The translations under genes and the position numbers were made by a program. DNA of 51,934 nt from Candidatus Janibacter merdipullorum (GTDB taxonomy: Bacteria > Actinomycetota > Actinomycetes > Actinomycetales > Dermatophilaceae), in the NCBI GenBank assembly GCA_019116945.1, contig DXAR01000106.1:1-51934 (forward strand), read 5' to 3'. Of the stretch, positions 7,717-20,365 are shown piece by piece (within the stretch, counting starts at the first letter, position 1; each line of letters starts with the position of its first letter). A model generated the notes under the pieces. The model did not search any database. It was given only the letters and a program-made list of their open reading frames with translations, and was not told where the DNA came from.

Positions 7717-8190
7717 TCAGCGCCCCAGCAGGCGACGCCACCACGGCCGGGGTGAAGGGGACTCCTCCACCCGAGCGGGCGGCGCCGGCTCCCGCGCAGC
7801 ACGCAGCGCCCGCCAGGCCGCGACCATCTCCTCGACGTCGACCGTTGGCGCCACCGGTCGCGAGACGAGTCCCATGCTCGGGCGGCGCCGCTCGTCGAGG
7901 ACGCGCAGGTTGTAGTCCCGGAGGAGCTCCCGGACGTTCTCCTCGGAGCGCTCCTCCGCCAGGGACTCCGGGTAACCGGCCGCCTCCTTGCGCAGCTGGA
8001 GGACCGGGGGCATGGCGTCCGAGGCGTCCAGCCCCTCCCGGGCCATCATCCCCTTGACCCACCAGTCCGGGTCGCGGTTGTCGAGCCCGGGCAGAGGTCG
8101 ACCCGCGCCGGGGAGGTCGTCGAACTCCCCGCGCTCGGTCGCCTCGCGGATCTGCCGCTCGACCCAGCCCTCCTGCGGTGGCATGCCCAT
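7717..8190 (-). CDS. DUF1992 (DnaJ-homologous domain) protein
   Basis: A 157-aa protein. The conserved N-terminal part, VERQIREATERGEFDDLPGAGRP followed by DPDWWVKGMMAREG, is diagnostic of the DUF1992 family, sometimes called DnaJ homolog subfamily C member 28. It lacks a J-domain HPD motif. The C terminus is Pro/Arg-rich. Start ATG 8190 has GGAG upstream; an ATG two codons later is possible. It lies directly after the lipoprotein gene on the same strand. The biochemical role is unknown. Confidence 0.88.
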   Translation of the reverse strand: MGMPPQEGWVERQIREATERGEFDDLPGAGRPLPGLDNRDPDWWVKGMMAREGLDASDAMPPVLQLRKEAAGYPESLAEERSEENVRELLRDYNLRVLDERRRPSMGLVSRPVAPTVDVEEMVAAWRALRAAREPAPPARVEESPSPRPWWRRLLGR

Positions 8191-8208
8191 GACACTCCAG
8201 TGTGCCCG

Positions 8209-11829
<3,621 letters not shown>

Positions 11830-11838
11830 GGGCGTCAC

Positions 11839-12099
11839 CTACGCGCTCCACGACAGGCGAAGGGCGGCGAGCCGCTCCGCGAGGTGCGGGGGTCCGCCTT
11901 CGCCCGCGCAGGCATCGAAGACGACGACGCGCAGCTGGTCCATGACGACCGCCGGACCCAGATCGGGCAGCGGCTCGCCCGCGAGGTCGGTCAGGAGGGC
12001 ATGCACCCCCGGGAGCGCGTCGGCCGCGCGGTCCAGCGGCAGCTGCTGCCACCTGCGGACCGCGCGGCCGAGCTCGCTCGCGACGTCGTCGGGGATCAA
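11839..12099 (-). CDS. Conserved 86-aa actinobacterial protein of unknown function
   Basis: The proposed TTG start overlaps the stop of the upstream BI-1 gene as TTGA, implying coupling. The product contains GRAVRRWQQLPLDRA and PDLGPAVVMDQLRVVVFDA, a pattern that looks like a conserved actinobacterial hypothetical family rather than a chance frame. No transmembrane segment or catalytic motif is visible. It ends nine bases from the convergent SGNH hydrolase gene. Start and function are uncertain. Confidence 0.65.
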   Translation of the reverse strand: MIPDDVASELGRAVRRWQQLPLDRAADALPGVHALLTDLAGEPLPDLGPAVVMDQLRVVVFDACAGEGGPPHLAERLAALRLSWSA

Positions 12100-13019
12100 T
12101 CCGAGCGCAGCCGCGCGAGGAGGCGCAGCAGCTCGAGGTAGAGCCAGACGAGGGTGATGAGCAGACCGATGGAGAGGTGCCAGGCGTAGTTGACCGGCGC
12201 GCCGGTCTGGATCGCGATCGAGATGTCGTCGAAGTCGATCGCGAGCGTCATCGCGGCCAGGCCGGTGCCGAAGAGCGAGATGCCGATGCCCAGCCAGCCG
12301 GTGCCGCCGAAGCCGAAGGGCGAGCCGTCGAAGAAGAGCATGTAGCCGAGGTTGATCATCGAGAAGATGAAGTACCCGACGAGCGCCATGCCCATGATCG
12401 CGCGGAACTTCTGGTTCACCGTGATGATGCCGGTCTTGTAGAGGACGAGCATCGCGCCGAAGACGCAGAGGGTCGCGAGGATCGCCTGGGTGACGATCGA
12501 CTCGAAGATGCTCCCCCCGACCGTGTCGAAGTTCTGGTGGTAGAAGGCGCTGATCGGGCCGACGAAGGCCCCCTCGACCGCGGCGTAGACGACGGCGAGC
12601 CCGGCACCGACGGGCTTGCGCCGGAACATCATGAAGAGAGCCATGCCGATCGTGCCGAAGAGCCCGACCATCATCATGAGGCTGCCGATGGCCGGCGCCA
12701 CCGCGGCGAGGGTCCACCCGACGGCGGCCACGACGAGCAGCACGCCGAAGAGCGCGCCAGTGCGCATGAGGACGTCGTCGAGGGTGACCGCGCGGCCACC
12801 GCCGCCTCCCCCACCGAAGCCTCCGCCCGGGCCGGGCTGTCCGAAGCCCGGCTGGGGCTGCCCGTAGCCCTGCTGCGGGAAGCCCTGCTGCTGGTAGCCG
12901 CCCTGCTGGGGCGAGGCCTGCCCGTAGCCCTGCTGGGGCGCCGGGGCGCCGGCGTCGCGGAAGCCGGCGTAACCGCGCTGGGCGTCCTGCTCGACCCGGC
13001 CGAGGATCGGGTTGCTCAT
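12096..13019 (-). CDS. Bax inhibitor-1/YccA family membrane protein
   Basis: A 307-aa protein. The first 80 residues are Gln/Gly/Pro-rich (repeats such as QQGYGQPQPGFGQPGPGGG). The remainder is a seven-helix membrane domain of the actinobacterial BI-1-like family, with VYAAVEGAFVGPISAFY and AMTLAIDFDDI. The acidic pair in the last helices fits the pH-sensing di-Asp site of BI-1 proteins, which leak calcium or protons in characterised members. ATG 13019 has AGGAG upstream. The 86-aa protein gene follows with a TTGA overlap. Confidence 0.92.
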   Translation of the reverse strand: MSNPILGRVEQDAQRGYAGFRDAGAPAPQQGYGQASPQQGGYQQQGFPQQGYGQPQPGFGQPGPGGGFGGGGGGGRAVTLDDVLMRTGALFGVLLVVAAVGWTLAAVAPAIGSLMMMVGLFGTIGMALFMMFRRKPVGAGLAVVYAAVEGAFVGPISAFYHQNFDTVGGSIFESIVTQAILATLCVFGAMLVLYKTGIITVNQKFRAIMGMALVGYFIFSMINLGYMLFFDGSPFGFGGTGWLGIGISLFGTGLAAMTLAIDFDDISIAIQTGAPVNYAWHLSIGLLITLVWLYLELLRLLARLRSD

Positions 13020-13070
13020 GTGTGCTCCTGGTGAGGGGCTGGCGCGACACGGTCGTCGCTGACTGGCCCC

Positions 13071-13076
13071 AGCCTA
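13071..13076 (-). promoter_or_regulatory. -10-like element (TAGGCT) of the BI-1 gene
   Basis: Minus-strand TAGGCT lies about 50 bases ahead of the start codon, repeating the hexamer found before eno, tam and the WXG100-like gene. Confidence 0.42.
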
Positions 13077-13114
13077 TGCGGAGGGCTCGACATCCGTGCA
13101 GCCCCCTCCACAGG

Positions 13115-14296
13115 TCAGCCGATGCCGTCGATCGCCTGCTCGAGGTCGGCGACGAGGTCGCTCGCGTCCTCGATGCCGACGGACAGGCGGACGAGGTCGT
13201 CGGGCACCTCGAGCATCGAGCCGGCCGTCGACGCGTGGGTCATCGCGCCCGGGTGCTCGATGAGGGACTCGATGCCGCCGAGGGACTCGGCGAGGGTGAA
13301 GACCTCGGAGCGGGCGCAGAGCTGTTCGGCCGCGGCGCGTCCCCCCTTCATCCGCACGGAGACCATCCCGCCGAAGCGGCGCATCTGCCGGGCCGCCGCC
13401 GCGTGCCCCGGGTGCTCGGGCAGCCCCGGGTAGAGGATCGAGGACACCTCAGGACGACGCGAGAGCATGTCGACCACGGCCTCGGCGTTGTCGCAGTGAC
13501 GGTCCATCCGCACCCCGAGGGTCTTGATCCCGCGCATCGTGAGGAAGGCGTCGAAGGGGCCGGGCACACCACCGGATCCGTTCTGCAGGAAAGCGATCGC
13601 CGCGTCGAGCTCCTCGTCCCGGGTGACGAGGAGGCCCCCGACGACATCGCTGTGCCCGCCGAGGTACTTCGTGCTCGAGTGAAGGACGACGTCGGCGCCG
13701 TGGACGAGCGGCTGCTGCAGGTAGGGGCTGGCGAAGGTGTTGTCGACGACGAGGAGGGCCTTCGCCTCGTGGGCCACCTCCGCTGCCGCGGCGATGTCAC
13801 CGATGTTCAGGAGGGGGTTGGTCGGCGTCTCGAGCCACACGAGCTTGGTGTTCGGCCGGATCGCCGCCCGGATCGCGTCGACATCGGTCACCGGGGCCGG
13901 GGTGTACTCGATGCCCCAGTGGGTGAAGACCTTGTCGATGAGCCGGAAGGTGCCGCCGTAGGCGTCGTCCGGGATGACGAGGTGGTCCCCGGGGCGAAGG
14001 GCGGCGCGCAGCATCGCGTCCGTCGCCGCCATACCCGAGGCGAAGGCCCGCCCGTAGGTGCCCACCTCGATGGACGCGGCATTGGCCTCGAGGGCCTGCC
14101 GGGTCGGGTTGCCGGTGCGGGCGTACTCGAAGCCGCCCCGCAGCCCGCCGACGCCGTCCTGGGCGAAGGTCGAGCTCGCGTAGATCGGGACGTTGACCGC
14201 TCCGGTGAGCGGGTCCGGCTCGTAGCCGGCGTGGATGGCCCGGGTCGAGAAGCCCTGGCTCGCGCGGGAGTCGGCCGCGCTCTGGTGCTCTCCCAT
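13115..14296 (-). CDS. metB: Cystathionine gamma-synthase/lyase (PLP enzyme)
   Basis: This 393-aa Cys/Met-metabolism PLP enzyme carries GFSTRAIHAGYEPD, GNPTRQALEANAA and the PLP-lysine motif SSTKYLGGHSDVVGG (Lys near residue 210). In actinobacteria this subgroup may act as gamma-synthase (O-succinyl/acetylhomoserine plus cysteine) or as gamma-lyase. Its position two bases after cbs argues for cystathionine breakdown (reverse transsulfuration), but sequence alone does not settle direction. Start ATG 14296; the Shine-Dalgarno sequence lies inside the end of cbs. Confidence 0.94.
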   Translation of the reverse strand: MGEHQSAADSRASQGFSTRAIHAGYEPDPLTGAVNVPIYASSTFAQDGVGGLRGGFEYARTGNPTRQALEANAASIEVGTYGRAFASGMAATDAMLRAALRPGDHLVIPDDAYGGTFRLIDKVFTHWGIEYTPAPVTDVDAIRAAIRPNTKLVWLETPTNPLLNIGDIAAAAEVAHEAKALLVVDNTFASPYLQQPLVHGADVVLHSSTKYLGGHSDVVGGLLVTRDEELDAAIAFLQNGSGGVPGPFDAFLTMRGIKTLGVRMDRHCDNAEAVVDMLSRRPEVSSILYPGLPEHPGHAAAARQMRRFGGMVSVRMKGGRAAAEQLCARSEVFTLAESLGGIESLIEHPGAMTHASTAGSMLEVPDDLVRLSVGIEDASDLVADLEQAIDGIG

Positions 14297-14298
14297 GA

Positions 14299-15681
14299 TC
14301 AGCCCTTCGCTCGGTGGGACAGGTGGCCCAGCAGGTCGTGCCGTGTGATGACGCCGGCCGGGTTGCCGTCCTCGACGACGAGGAGGGCATCGGCGTGCTC
14401 GAGGGCGTCGGTCGCGGCGGAGACCGCCTCGTTGGCACCGATCTGCGGCAGCTTGGCGCCCATGTGCGCGCTCACCGGGTCGGCGAGCGAGGCGTGGCCT
14501 TCGAAGACGGCGGTGAGGAGGTCGCGCTCGTGGACGGCACCGGCGACCTCGCCGATGACGACGGGCGGCTCGGCGCCGACGACGGGCATCTGGGAGACAC
14601 CGTACTCCCGCAGGATGTCGATCGCCTCGCGGATCGTCTCGTTGGGGTGCGTGTGCACGAGGGCGGGCAGCTGCCCACCCTTGTCCCGGAGGACGTCGCC
14701 CACGGTGCCCTCGCTCCCTTCGTCACCGGGCAGGAAGCCGTAGGAGGCCATCCACTCGTCGTCGAAGATCTTGCCGAGGTAGCCCCGCCCGCCGTCGGGC
14801 AGGAGGACGACGATCTTGGCGTCCGGACCCTCGCGCTCGGCGACCCGGAGGGCCGCGACGACGGCCATGCCGCAGGAGCCGCCGACGAGCAGGCCCTCCT
14901 CGAGGGCCAGGCGGCGGGTCATGGCGAAGGACTCGGCATCGGTGACCGCGATGACCTCGTCGGGCACGGCGGGGTCGTAGGCACCCGGCCACATGTCCTC
15001 ACCGACGCCCTCGACGAGGTAGGGCCGACCGGTGCCGCCGGAGTAGACCGACCCCTCGGGGTCCGCGCCGATGACCTTGACGCGGCCCTCGGAGACCTCC
15101 TTGAGGTAGCGCCCCGTCCCGGTGATGGTTCCTCCGGTGCCGATGCCGGCGACGACGTGGGTGACCTCGCCGTTCGTCTGCTCCCAGATCTCCGGGCCCG
15201 TCGTCTCGTAGTGGCTCGCGGGACCGTTCTGGTTGAAGTATTGGTTCGGCTTCCAGCCGCCGGGGGTCTCGGCGGCGAGCCGGTCGGAGACGGAGTAGTA
15301 GCTGTCCGGGTGCTCCGGGGGGACTGACGTCGGGGTGACGACCACCTCGGCTCCGTAGGCGCGGAGCACGTCGATCTTGTCCTTGCCCACCTTGTCCGGG
15401 CAGACGAAGACGCAGCGGTACCCCTTGCGCTGGGCGAAGAGCGCGAGACCGACGCCGGTGTTGCCGGAGGTCGGCTCGACGATCGTGCCGCCGGGCTGGA
15501 GCTCACCGCTCTCCTCCGCGGCCTCGATCATCTTCTTGGCGATGCGGTCCTTGATGCTGCCGCCGGGGTTGAGGTACTCGACCTTGGCCGCCAGGAGGCC
15601 CGATCCGGGCGGGACGACGGAGGAGAGTCGGACGAGCGGGGTGTGACCGATGAGGTCCGAGATGTGGTCTGCGATCTGCAT
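14299..15681 (-). CDS. cbs: Cystathionine beta-synthase
   Basis: A 460-aa protein with a fold-type II PLP catalytic domain (residues 1-330) followed by two CBS regulatory domains (about 335-460). PLP Lys44 sits in NPGGSIKDRIAKK, and SGNTGVGLALFA and GIGTGGTITGTGRYL bind the phosphate. It condenses serine and homocysteine to cystathionine. ATG 15681 is used because it starts the conserved MQIADHISDLIGHTP; ATGs at 15690 and upstream are possible and none has a clear Shine-Dalgarno sequence. It diverges from the siderophore-interacting protein gene, and the IdeR-like box lies 84 bases upstream. Confidence 0.95.
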   Translation of the reverse strand: MQIADHISDLIGHTPLVRLSSVVPPGSGLLAAKVEYLNPGGSIKDRIAKKMIEAAEESGELQPGGTIVEPTSGNTGVGLALFAQRKGYRCVFVCPDKVGKDKIDVLRAYGAEVVVTPTSVPPEHPDSYYSVSDRLAAETPGGWKPNQYFNQNGPASHYETTGPEIWEQTNGEVTHVVAGIGTGGTITGTGRYLKEVSEGRVKVIGADPEGSVYSGGTGRPYLVEGVGEDMWPGAYDPAVPDEVIAVTDAESFAMTRRLALEEGLLVGGSCGMAVVAALRVAEREGPDAKIVVLLPDGGRGYLGKIFDDEWMASYGFLPGDEGSEGTVGDVLRDKGGQLPALVHTHPNETIREAIDILREYGVSQMPVVGAEPPVVIGEVAGAVHERDLLTAVFEGHASLADPVSAHMGAKLPQIGANEAVSAATDALEHADALLVVEDGNPAGVITRHDLLGHLSHRAKG

Positions 15682-15764
15682 GCTCAGCATCGTGGCATGG
15701 ATCACCGTCGTCCGGACACCGGCCCCGTGGGGACGAGCGAAGGGGGGCGGCGCCAGCCTCCACC

Positions 15765-15783
15765 ACAGGTAAGGCTATCCTTT
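15765..15783 (+). promoter_or_regulatory. IdeR/DtxR-like iron box
   Basis: ACAGGTAAGGCTATCCTTT matches the 19-base DtxR/IdeR consensus at 14 of 19 positions by my alignment, with a symmetric core. It overlaps a -10-like TATCCT, so iron-bound repressor would block the siderophore-interacting protein gene 62 bases downstream. The cbs gene lies on the other side. Confidence 0.65.
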
Positions 15784-15844
15784 GTTCAGGCAACAACTAC
15801 TCGCCGGCGTCGCCGGCGACCCCGCAACAGTATGGAGAAGTCCC

Positions 15845-16675
15845 ATGGCGACTCCCGCCCGGCCGCCCCGCCCGCAGCGCCTCCTCACCGTCGAGTCCAC
15901 CGAGCGGCTCGGCCCCCACCTCGTCCGGGTCGTCCTCACCGGCGACGACCTCGCCGACTTCGGCGCCGCGGAGTACACCGACGCCTACGTCAAGCTCGTC
16001 TTCGTCGACCCCGCCCTCGGCGTGGAGCCGCCCTACGACCTCGCCGCCCTGCGGGAGACCGCCCCCGCGGACCGGCAGCCCGTGACCCGCACCTACACGG
16101 TCCGGGCGATCGACCGGGCCGCCCGCCGCCTGACCGTCGACTTCGTCACCCACGGCGACACCGGCTACGCCGGGCCCTGGGCCCAGACGGCCGCCCCCGG
16201 CGACCGGGCCGTCGTCATGGGCCCGGGGGGTGGCTATGCCCCTGACCCCGAGGTCGGCTGGCACCTCCTCGCCGGGGACCTGTCCGCCCTCCCGGCCATC
16301 GCCGCGGCACTGGAGGCCCTCCCTTCGTCGGCGCAGGGGGTGGCCCTCATCGAGGTGGAGCTCGAGGAGGACATCATCGAGCTCACCTCCCCCGACGGGG
16401 TGGAGGTCTCCTGGCTGCTCAACCCGGACACCGCCGACGTCGACCACCTCGCCCGGGCCATCGACGCCGCCGCGTGGCCGAGCGAGGTGACCGAGGGCAG
16501 CGTCCAGGTCTTCGCCCACGGTGAGCGCGAGTCGATCAAGGCGGTCCGACGCGTGCTCAAGGAGCGCGAGGTGCCCCGCCCGGCGATCTCGATCTCGGGC
16601 TACTGGGCCCGGGGTCGCACGGAGGACGTCTTCCAGGCGGAGAAGAAGACGCCCGTCGGCGTCATCGAGGACTGA
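15845..16675 (+). CDS. Siderophore-interacting protein (FAD-dependent ferric reductase)
   Basis: A 276-aa protein of the ViuB/YqjH family. The FAD-binding domain has PVTRTYTVRAIDRAARRLTVDFVTHGDTGYAGPWA, and the C-terminal NAD(P)-binding domain contains HLLAGDLSALPAIAAALEAL and ISGYWARGRTEDVF. It releases iron from ferric siderophores by reduction in the cytoplasm. ATG 15845 follows GGAGAAG. The upstream IdeR-like box gives iron-dependent repression. No siderophore synthesis or import genes are in the window. Confidence 0.93.
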   Translation: MATPARPPRPQRLLTVESTERLGPHLVRVVLTGDDLADFGAAEYTDAYVKLVFVDPALGVEPPYDLAALRETAPADRQPVTRTYTVRAIDRAARRLTVDFVTHGDTGYAGPWAQTAAPGDRAVVMGPGGGYAPDPEVGWHLLAGDLSALPAIAAALEALPSSAQGVALIEVELEEDIIELTSPDGVEVSWLLNPDTADVDHLARAIDAAAWPSEVTEGSVQVFAHGERESIKAVRRVLKEREVPRPAISISGYWARGRTEDVFQAEKKTPVGVIED

Positions 16676-16700
16676 GGTCCGGCCGGCTGGACACCCGGCA

Positions 16701-16706
16701 TACTCT
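16701..16706 (+). promoter_or_regulatory. -10-like element (TACTCT) ahead of tRNA-Leu
   Basis: TACTCT fits TANNNT and lies 39 bases before the tRNA 5' end, just after the siderophore-interacting protein gene. The -35 region is not convincing. Confidence 0.33.
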
Positions 16707-16745
16707 GGCCCGACGACGATGCGCGCCTGCTGGCGCGCAGCGCGA

Positions 16746-16822
16746 GCGGGCGTAGGCCAACTGGCGAGCCGGGGACCTTAAAAGTCCTGTCGACCGTGTG
16801 GGTTCGAATCCCACCGCCCGCA
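16746..16822 (+). tRNA. tRNA-Leu (anticodon UAA)
   Basis: The 7-bp acceptor stem is GCGGGCG/CGCCCGC. The anticodon arm is GGGAC-CTTAAAA-GTCCT, giving anticodon TAA, and the T arm is GTGGG-TTCGAAT-CCCAC. The discriminator is A, followed by CC, so CCA is not fully encoded. The variable region is only nine bases, short for a class II leucine tRNA, giving 77 bases in total. It decodes the rare UUA codon, the role of bldA in Streptomyces. Confidence 0.9.
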
Positions 16823-16915
16823 CCGTTGTCCTGAGTCGCTCGGAGCCGCGGGTGGATGTGCCACCGAGCGCCGCAATGCTCGTTCCCACATCGACCCAGA
16901 GCATCACGTCCGCGG

Positions 16916-17908
16916 TCAGTACGTCTGGCCGGCGTCCTCGTCCGCTGCCGAGGGGGTGACGACGGACTGGGCGACCCCGTCGAGGATGTCGCGCTCCGAG
17001 GCGGTGACGACGATGTCGGGGCCGTTGGCGCCACGAGCCCGCTCGATGATCTCGTACCAGATGAGCGCGCCGGCGCCGATGACGTCGACCCGGCCCGGGT
17101 GCATGAAGGGCTGGGCCGCACGCTCCGCGCGGGTGCTGAGGATGAGCCGCTCGCAGGCCTCGAGCATCTCGTCGACCGACACATTGGCGAGGTGGATCGC
17201 CGACGGGTCGTACGAGGTGAGACCGAGCGCCTGGGCGGTGACGGTCGTCACCGAGCCCGCGAGTCCGACGATGGTGCGCACCCCACCGAGCCCGACCTCG
17301 GCCTCGGCCGCGTCGAGCGCCTCGGCGATGTCGTAGCGGGCCGCGTCGATGACCTCCTGGGTCGGCGGGTCCGTCCGGTGGTGGCGTTCGGTGAGGCGCA
17401 CGCACCCGATGTCGAAGGACCCGCTCGCGACGACCTCGTGCGTCCCCCGCACGATCTCCGTCGAGCCGCCACCGATGTCGACGACGAGGTAGGGCCCCTC
17501 GAAGTCGGTCTCGACGAGCCCCCGCGTCGCTCCGGCGAAGCTCAGCCGGGCCTCGTCCTCGCCGACGACCACTTCGGGGGTGACGTCGAGCTCGGCGAAG
17601 GCCTCGCGCACTCCCGCGACGAAGTCCTGGGAGTTGTTCGCGTCCCGGGTGGCCGAGGTCGCGACGAACCGGACGTTGCCCGGAGGCACACCGTGCTCGC
17701 GGCACTGGTCCGCGTACTCGCGGCACATGTCGAGCGTGCGCGCGAGGGCCTCGGCGTCGAGGCTGCCGGTGGTGTCGACCCCCTGGCCGAGGCGCACGAC
17801 CTCCATCCGGCGCACGACGTCCGTGAGGACCCCGGGCTGCTCCTCGTCGGCATCCGCGATGAGGAGGCGGATCGAGTTGGTCCCACAGTCGATTGCTGCG
17901 ACTCTCAC
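16916..17908 (-). CDS. ppx: Ppx/GppA phosphatase family (exopolyphosphatase)
   Basis: A 330-aa protein of the ASKHA fold. VAAIDCGTNSIRLLIAD is the first phosphate loop, YLVVDIGGGSTEIV (near residue 145) the second, and GLAGSVTTVTAQAL the third. The length matches the short actinobacterial Ppx, which hydrolyses polyphosphate or pppGpp. GTG 17908 overlaps the DUF501 stop as GTGA and has GAAGGGAG upstream; that Shine-Dalgarno sequence is itself a copy of the CGAAGGG word. It is the last gene of the ftsB-DUF501-ppx unit. Confidence 0.94.
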   Translation of the reverse strand: MRVAAIDCGTNSIRLLIADADEEQPGVLTDVVRRMEVVRLGQGVDTTGSLDAEALARTLDMCREYADQCREHGVPPGNVRFVATSATRDANNSQDFVAGVREAFAELDVTPEVVVGEDEARLSFAGATRGLVETDFEGPYLVVDIGGGSTEIVRGTHEVVASGSFDIGCVRLTERHHRTDPPTQEVIDAARYDIAEALDAAEAEVGLGGVRTIVGLAGSVTTVTAQALGLTSYDPSAIHLANVSVDEMLEACERLILSTRAERAAQPFMHPGRVDVIGAGALIWYEIIERARGANGPDIVVTASERDILDGVAQSVVTPSAADEDAGQTY

Positions 17909-18441
17909 TGGTCGCTCCCTTCGTCCGTGCTCACGCACGGGCTGGTGCGCCACCACTCGGGCAGCAGGTCTAGTGCCTCGTCGCCGAGGGGGTTGACCCC
18001 GGGGCCGGCGGCCAAGGAGTGTGCCACGAGAACATGAAGACACTTCACCCGGGTGGGCATGCCGCCGGCGGAGATGCCCTCGATCTCGGGCACCTCCCCC
18101 AGCTCGGCGCGTCGCCCCAGGTAGTCCTCGTGGGCAGCGCGGTAGCGCGCCGCGAGGTCCTCGTCCTCGGTGAGCCGCTGCGACATCTCGGCCATGAGAC
18201 CGCTGGACTCCAGCGTCGAGATCGCTCCCGTCAGGCGCGGGCAGGTCGCGTAGAAGGAGGTGGGGAAGGGAGTGCCTCCCGGCAGGCGCGGCGCCGTGCG
18301 GACGACGGTGGGTCCCCCGCACGGGCACCGGTGGGCGATGCCGACGGCACTCCGCGCCGGCCGACCCAGCTGCTCGTGGATCGTCGTGAGGTCCGTGGGG
18401 TCGACTCGATCGAGATCGTTGCCCCGGTCGTCGAGGGTCAC
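17905..18441 (-). CDS. DUF501 domain protein
   Basis: A 178-aa protein with the DUF501 signature: HRCPCGGPTVVRTAPRLPGG, then GTPFPTSFYATCPRLTGAIS. The paired Cys (CPCG) and later Cys suggest metal binding. It is highly conserved between ftsB and ppx in actinobacteria, but its function is unknown. GTG 18441 overlaps the ftsB stop (GTGA), so translation is coupled; a weak GACCGAG precedes it. Confidence 0.92.
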   Translation of the reverse strand: MTLDDRGNDLDRVDPTDLTTIHEQLGRPARSAVGIAHRCPCGGPTVVRTAPRLPGGTPFPTSFYATCPRLTGAISTLESSGLMAEMSQRLTEDEDLAARYRAAHEDYLGRRAELGEVPEIEGISAGGMPTRVKCLHVLVAHSLAAGPGVNPLGDEALDLLPEWWRTSPCVSTDEGSDQ

Positions 18442-18965
18442 TGCTCGGTCGCCGGGTCGTCGGCGGTCTCCACTGACGACGCCATCTGCTCGTACCACGG
18501 CTGGTTGGTCTTGCCCTCGACCGTCCCCGTCTCCGGGTCGACGCCCGGCGACGTCGACTCCGGGTCGACGATCGTGTAGGTCTTCTCCCCCGGCTTGACG
18601 AACTTCAGCCGCTTGCGCGCCTGGGCCTCGACATAGGCGTCGGTCTCCCAGAGCTCCTTCTCCCGCTCGAGCTCGGCGACATTCTCCTTCTGCGTCGCGA
18701 CCCGGTCGTTGAGCTCGGCCAGGCGCTGCCGCTGGTCGTACCAGGACTTGCCGGTGGGGACGAGCATGATGAGGAGCAGCGCGACCACCGACGCGAGGAC
18801 CACCCATCGGCGGGTCGTCATGACCACCCGCCGCTCCCGGGGCCGGGCGGACTGGGCCGCGGCCCCGGTCGTCCGGCGGCGTGCGCCACCGGACCGTGTC
18901 GGGGGTCGCCGCGTCGCGCCCTTCGCACCTGGACGTGCGGGGCGACGGCGCGGGGTGCCGGCCAT
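18438..18965 (-). CDS. ftsB: FtsB/DivIC-family septum formation initiator
   Basis: A 175-aa protein with a basic Arg/Pro-rich cytoplasmic N terminus of about 50 residues, one membrane helix (WVVLASVVALLLIMLV), and a periplasmic coiled coil (QRLAELNDRVATQKENVAELEREKELW) with the conserved YVEAQARKRLKFVKPGE. The C terminus is disordered. It bridges FtsL and FtsQ in the divisome. The ATG at 18965 lies eight bases after the eno stop; an internal ATG at the membrane helix is a less likely start. Confidence 0.93.
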   Translation of the reverse strand: MAGTPRRRPARPGAKGATRRPPTRSGGARRRTTGAAAQSARPRERRVVMTTRRWVVLASVVALLLIMLVPTGKSWYDQRQRLAELNDRVATQKENVAELEREKELWETDAYVEAQARKRLKFVKPGEKTYTIVDPESTSPGVDPETGTVEGKTNQPWYEQMASSVETADDPATEQ

Positions 18966-18973
18966 GCTCGGAC

Positions 18974-20263
<1,290 letters not shown>

Positions 20264-20302
20264 CTAGGTGGTGCTCGATGACTCGGGATGGACGTCGCCC
20301 CG

Positions 20303-20308
20303 AGCCTA
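20303..20308 (-). promoter_or_regulatory. -10-like element (TAGGCT) of eno
   Basis: Minus-strand TAGGCT, preceded by GT, lies about 50 bases upstream of the eno GTG. Confidence 0.45.
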
Positions 20309-20365
20309 ACGGCATCACCCGGGGTCACGGCCGAGCGACCCACCCACCGGCCGCGGCCCCCTTCG

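Noticed and set aside
16851-16865. GGTGG-ATGTG-CCACC as a terminator after tRNA-Leu
   Set aside because: The stem has only five pairs and no supporting context; it may be chance in GC-rich DNA.
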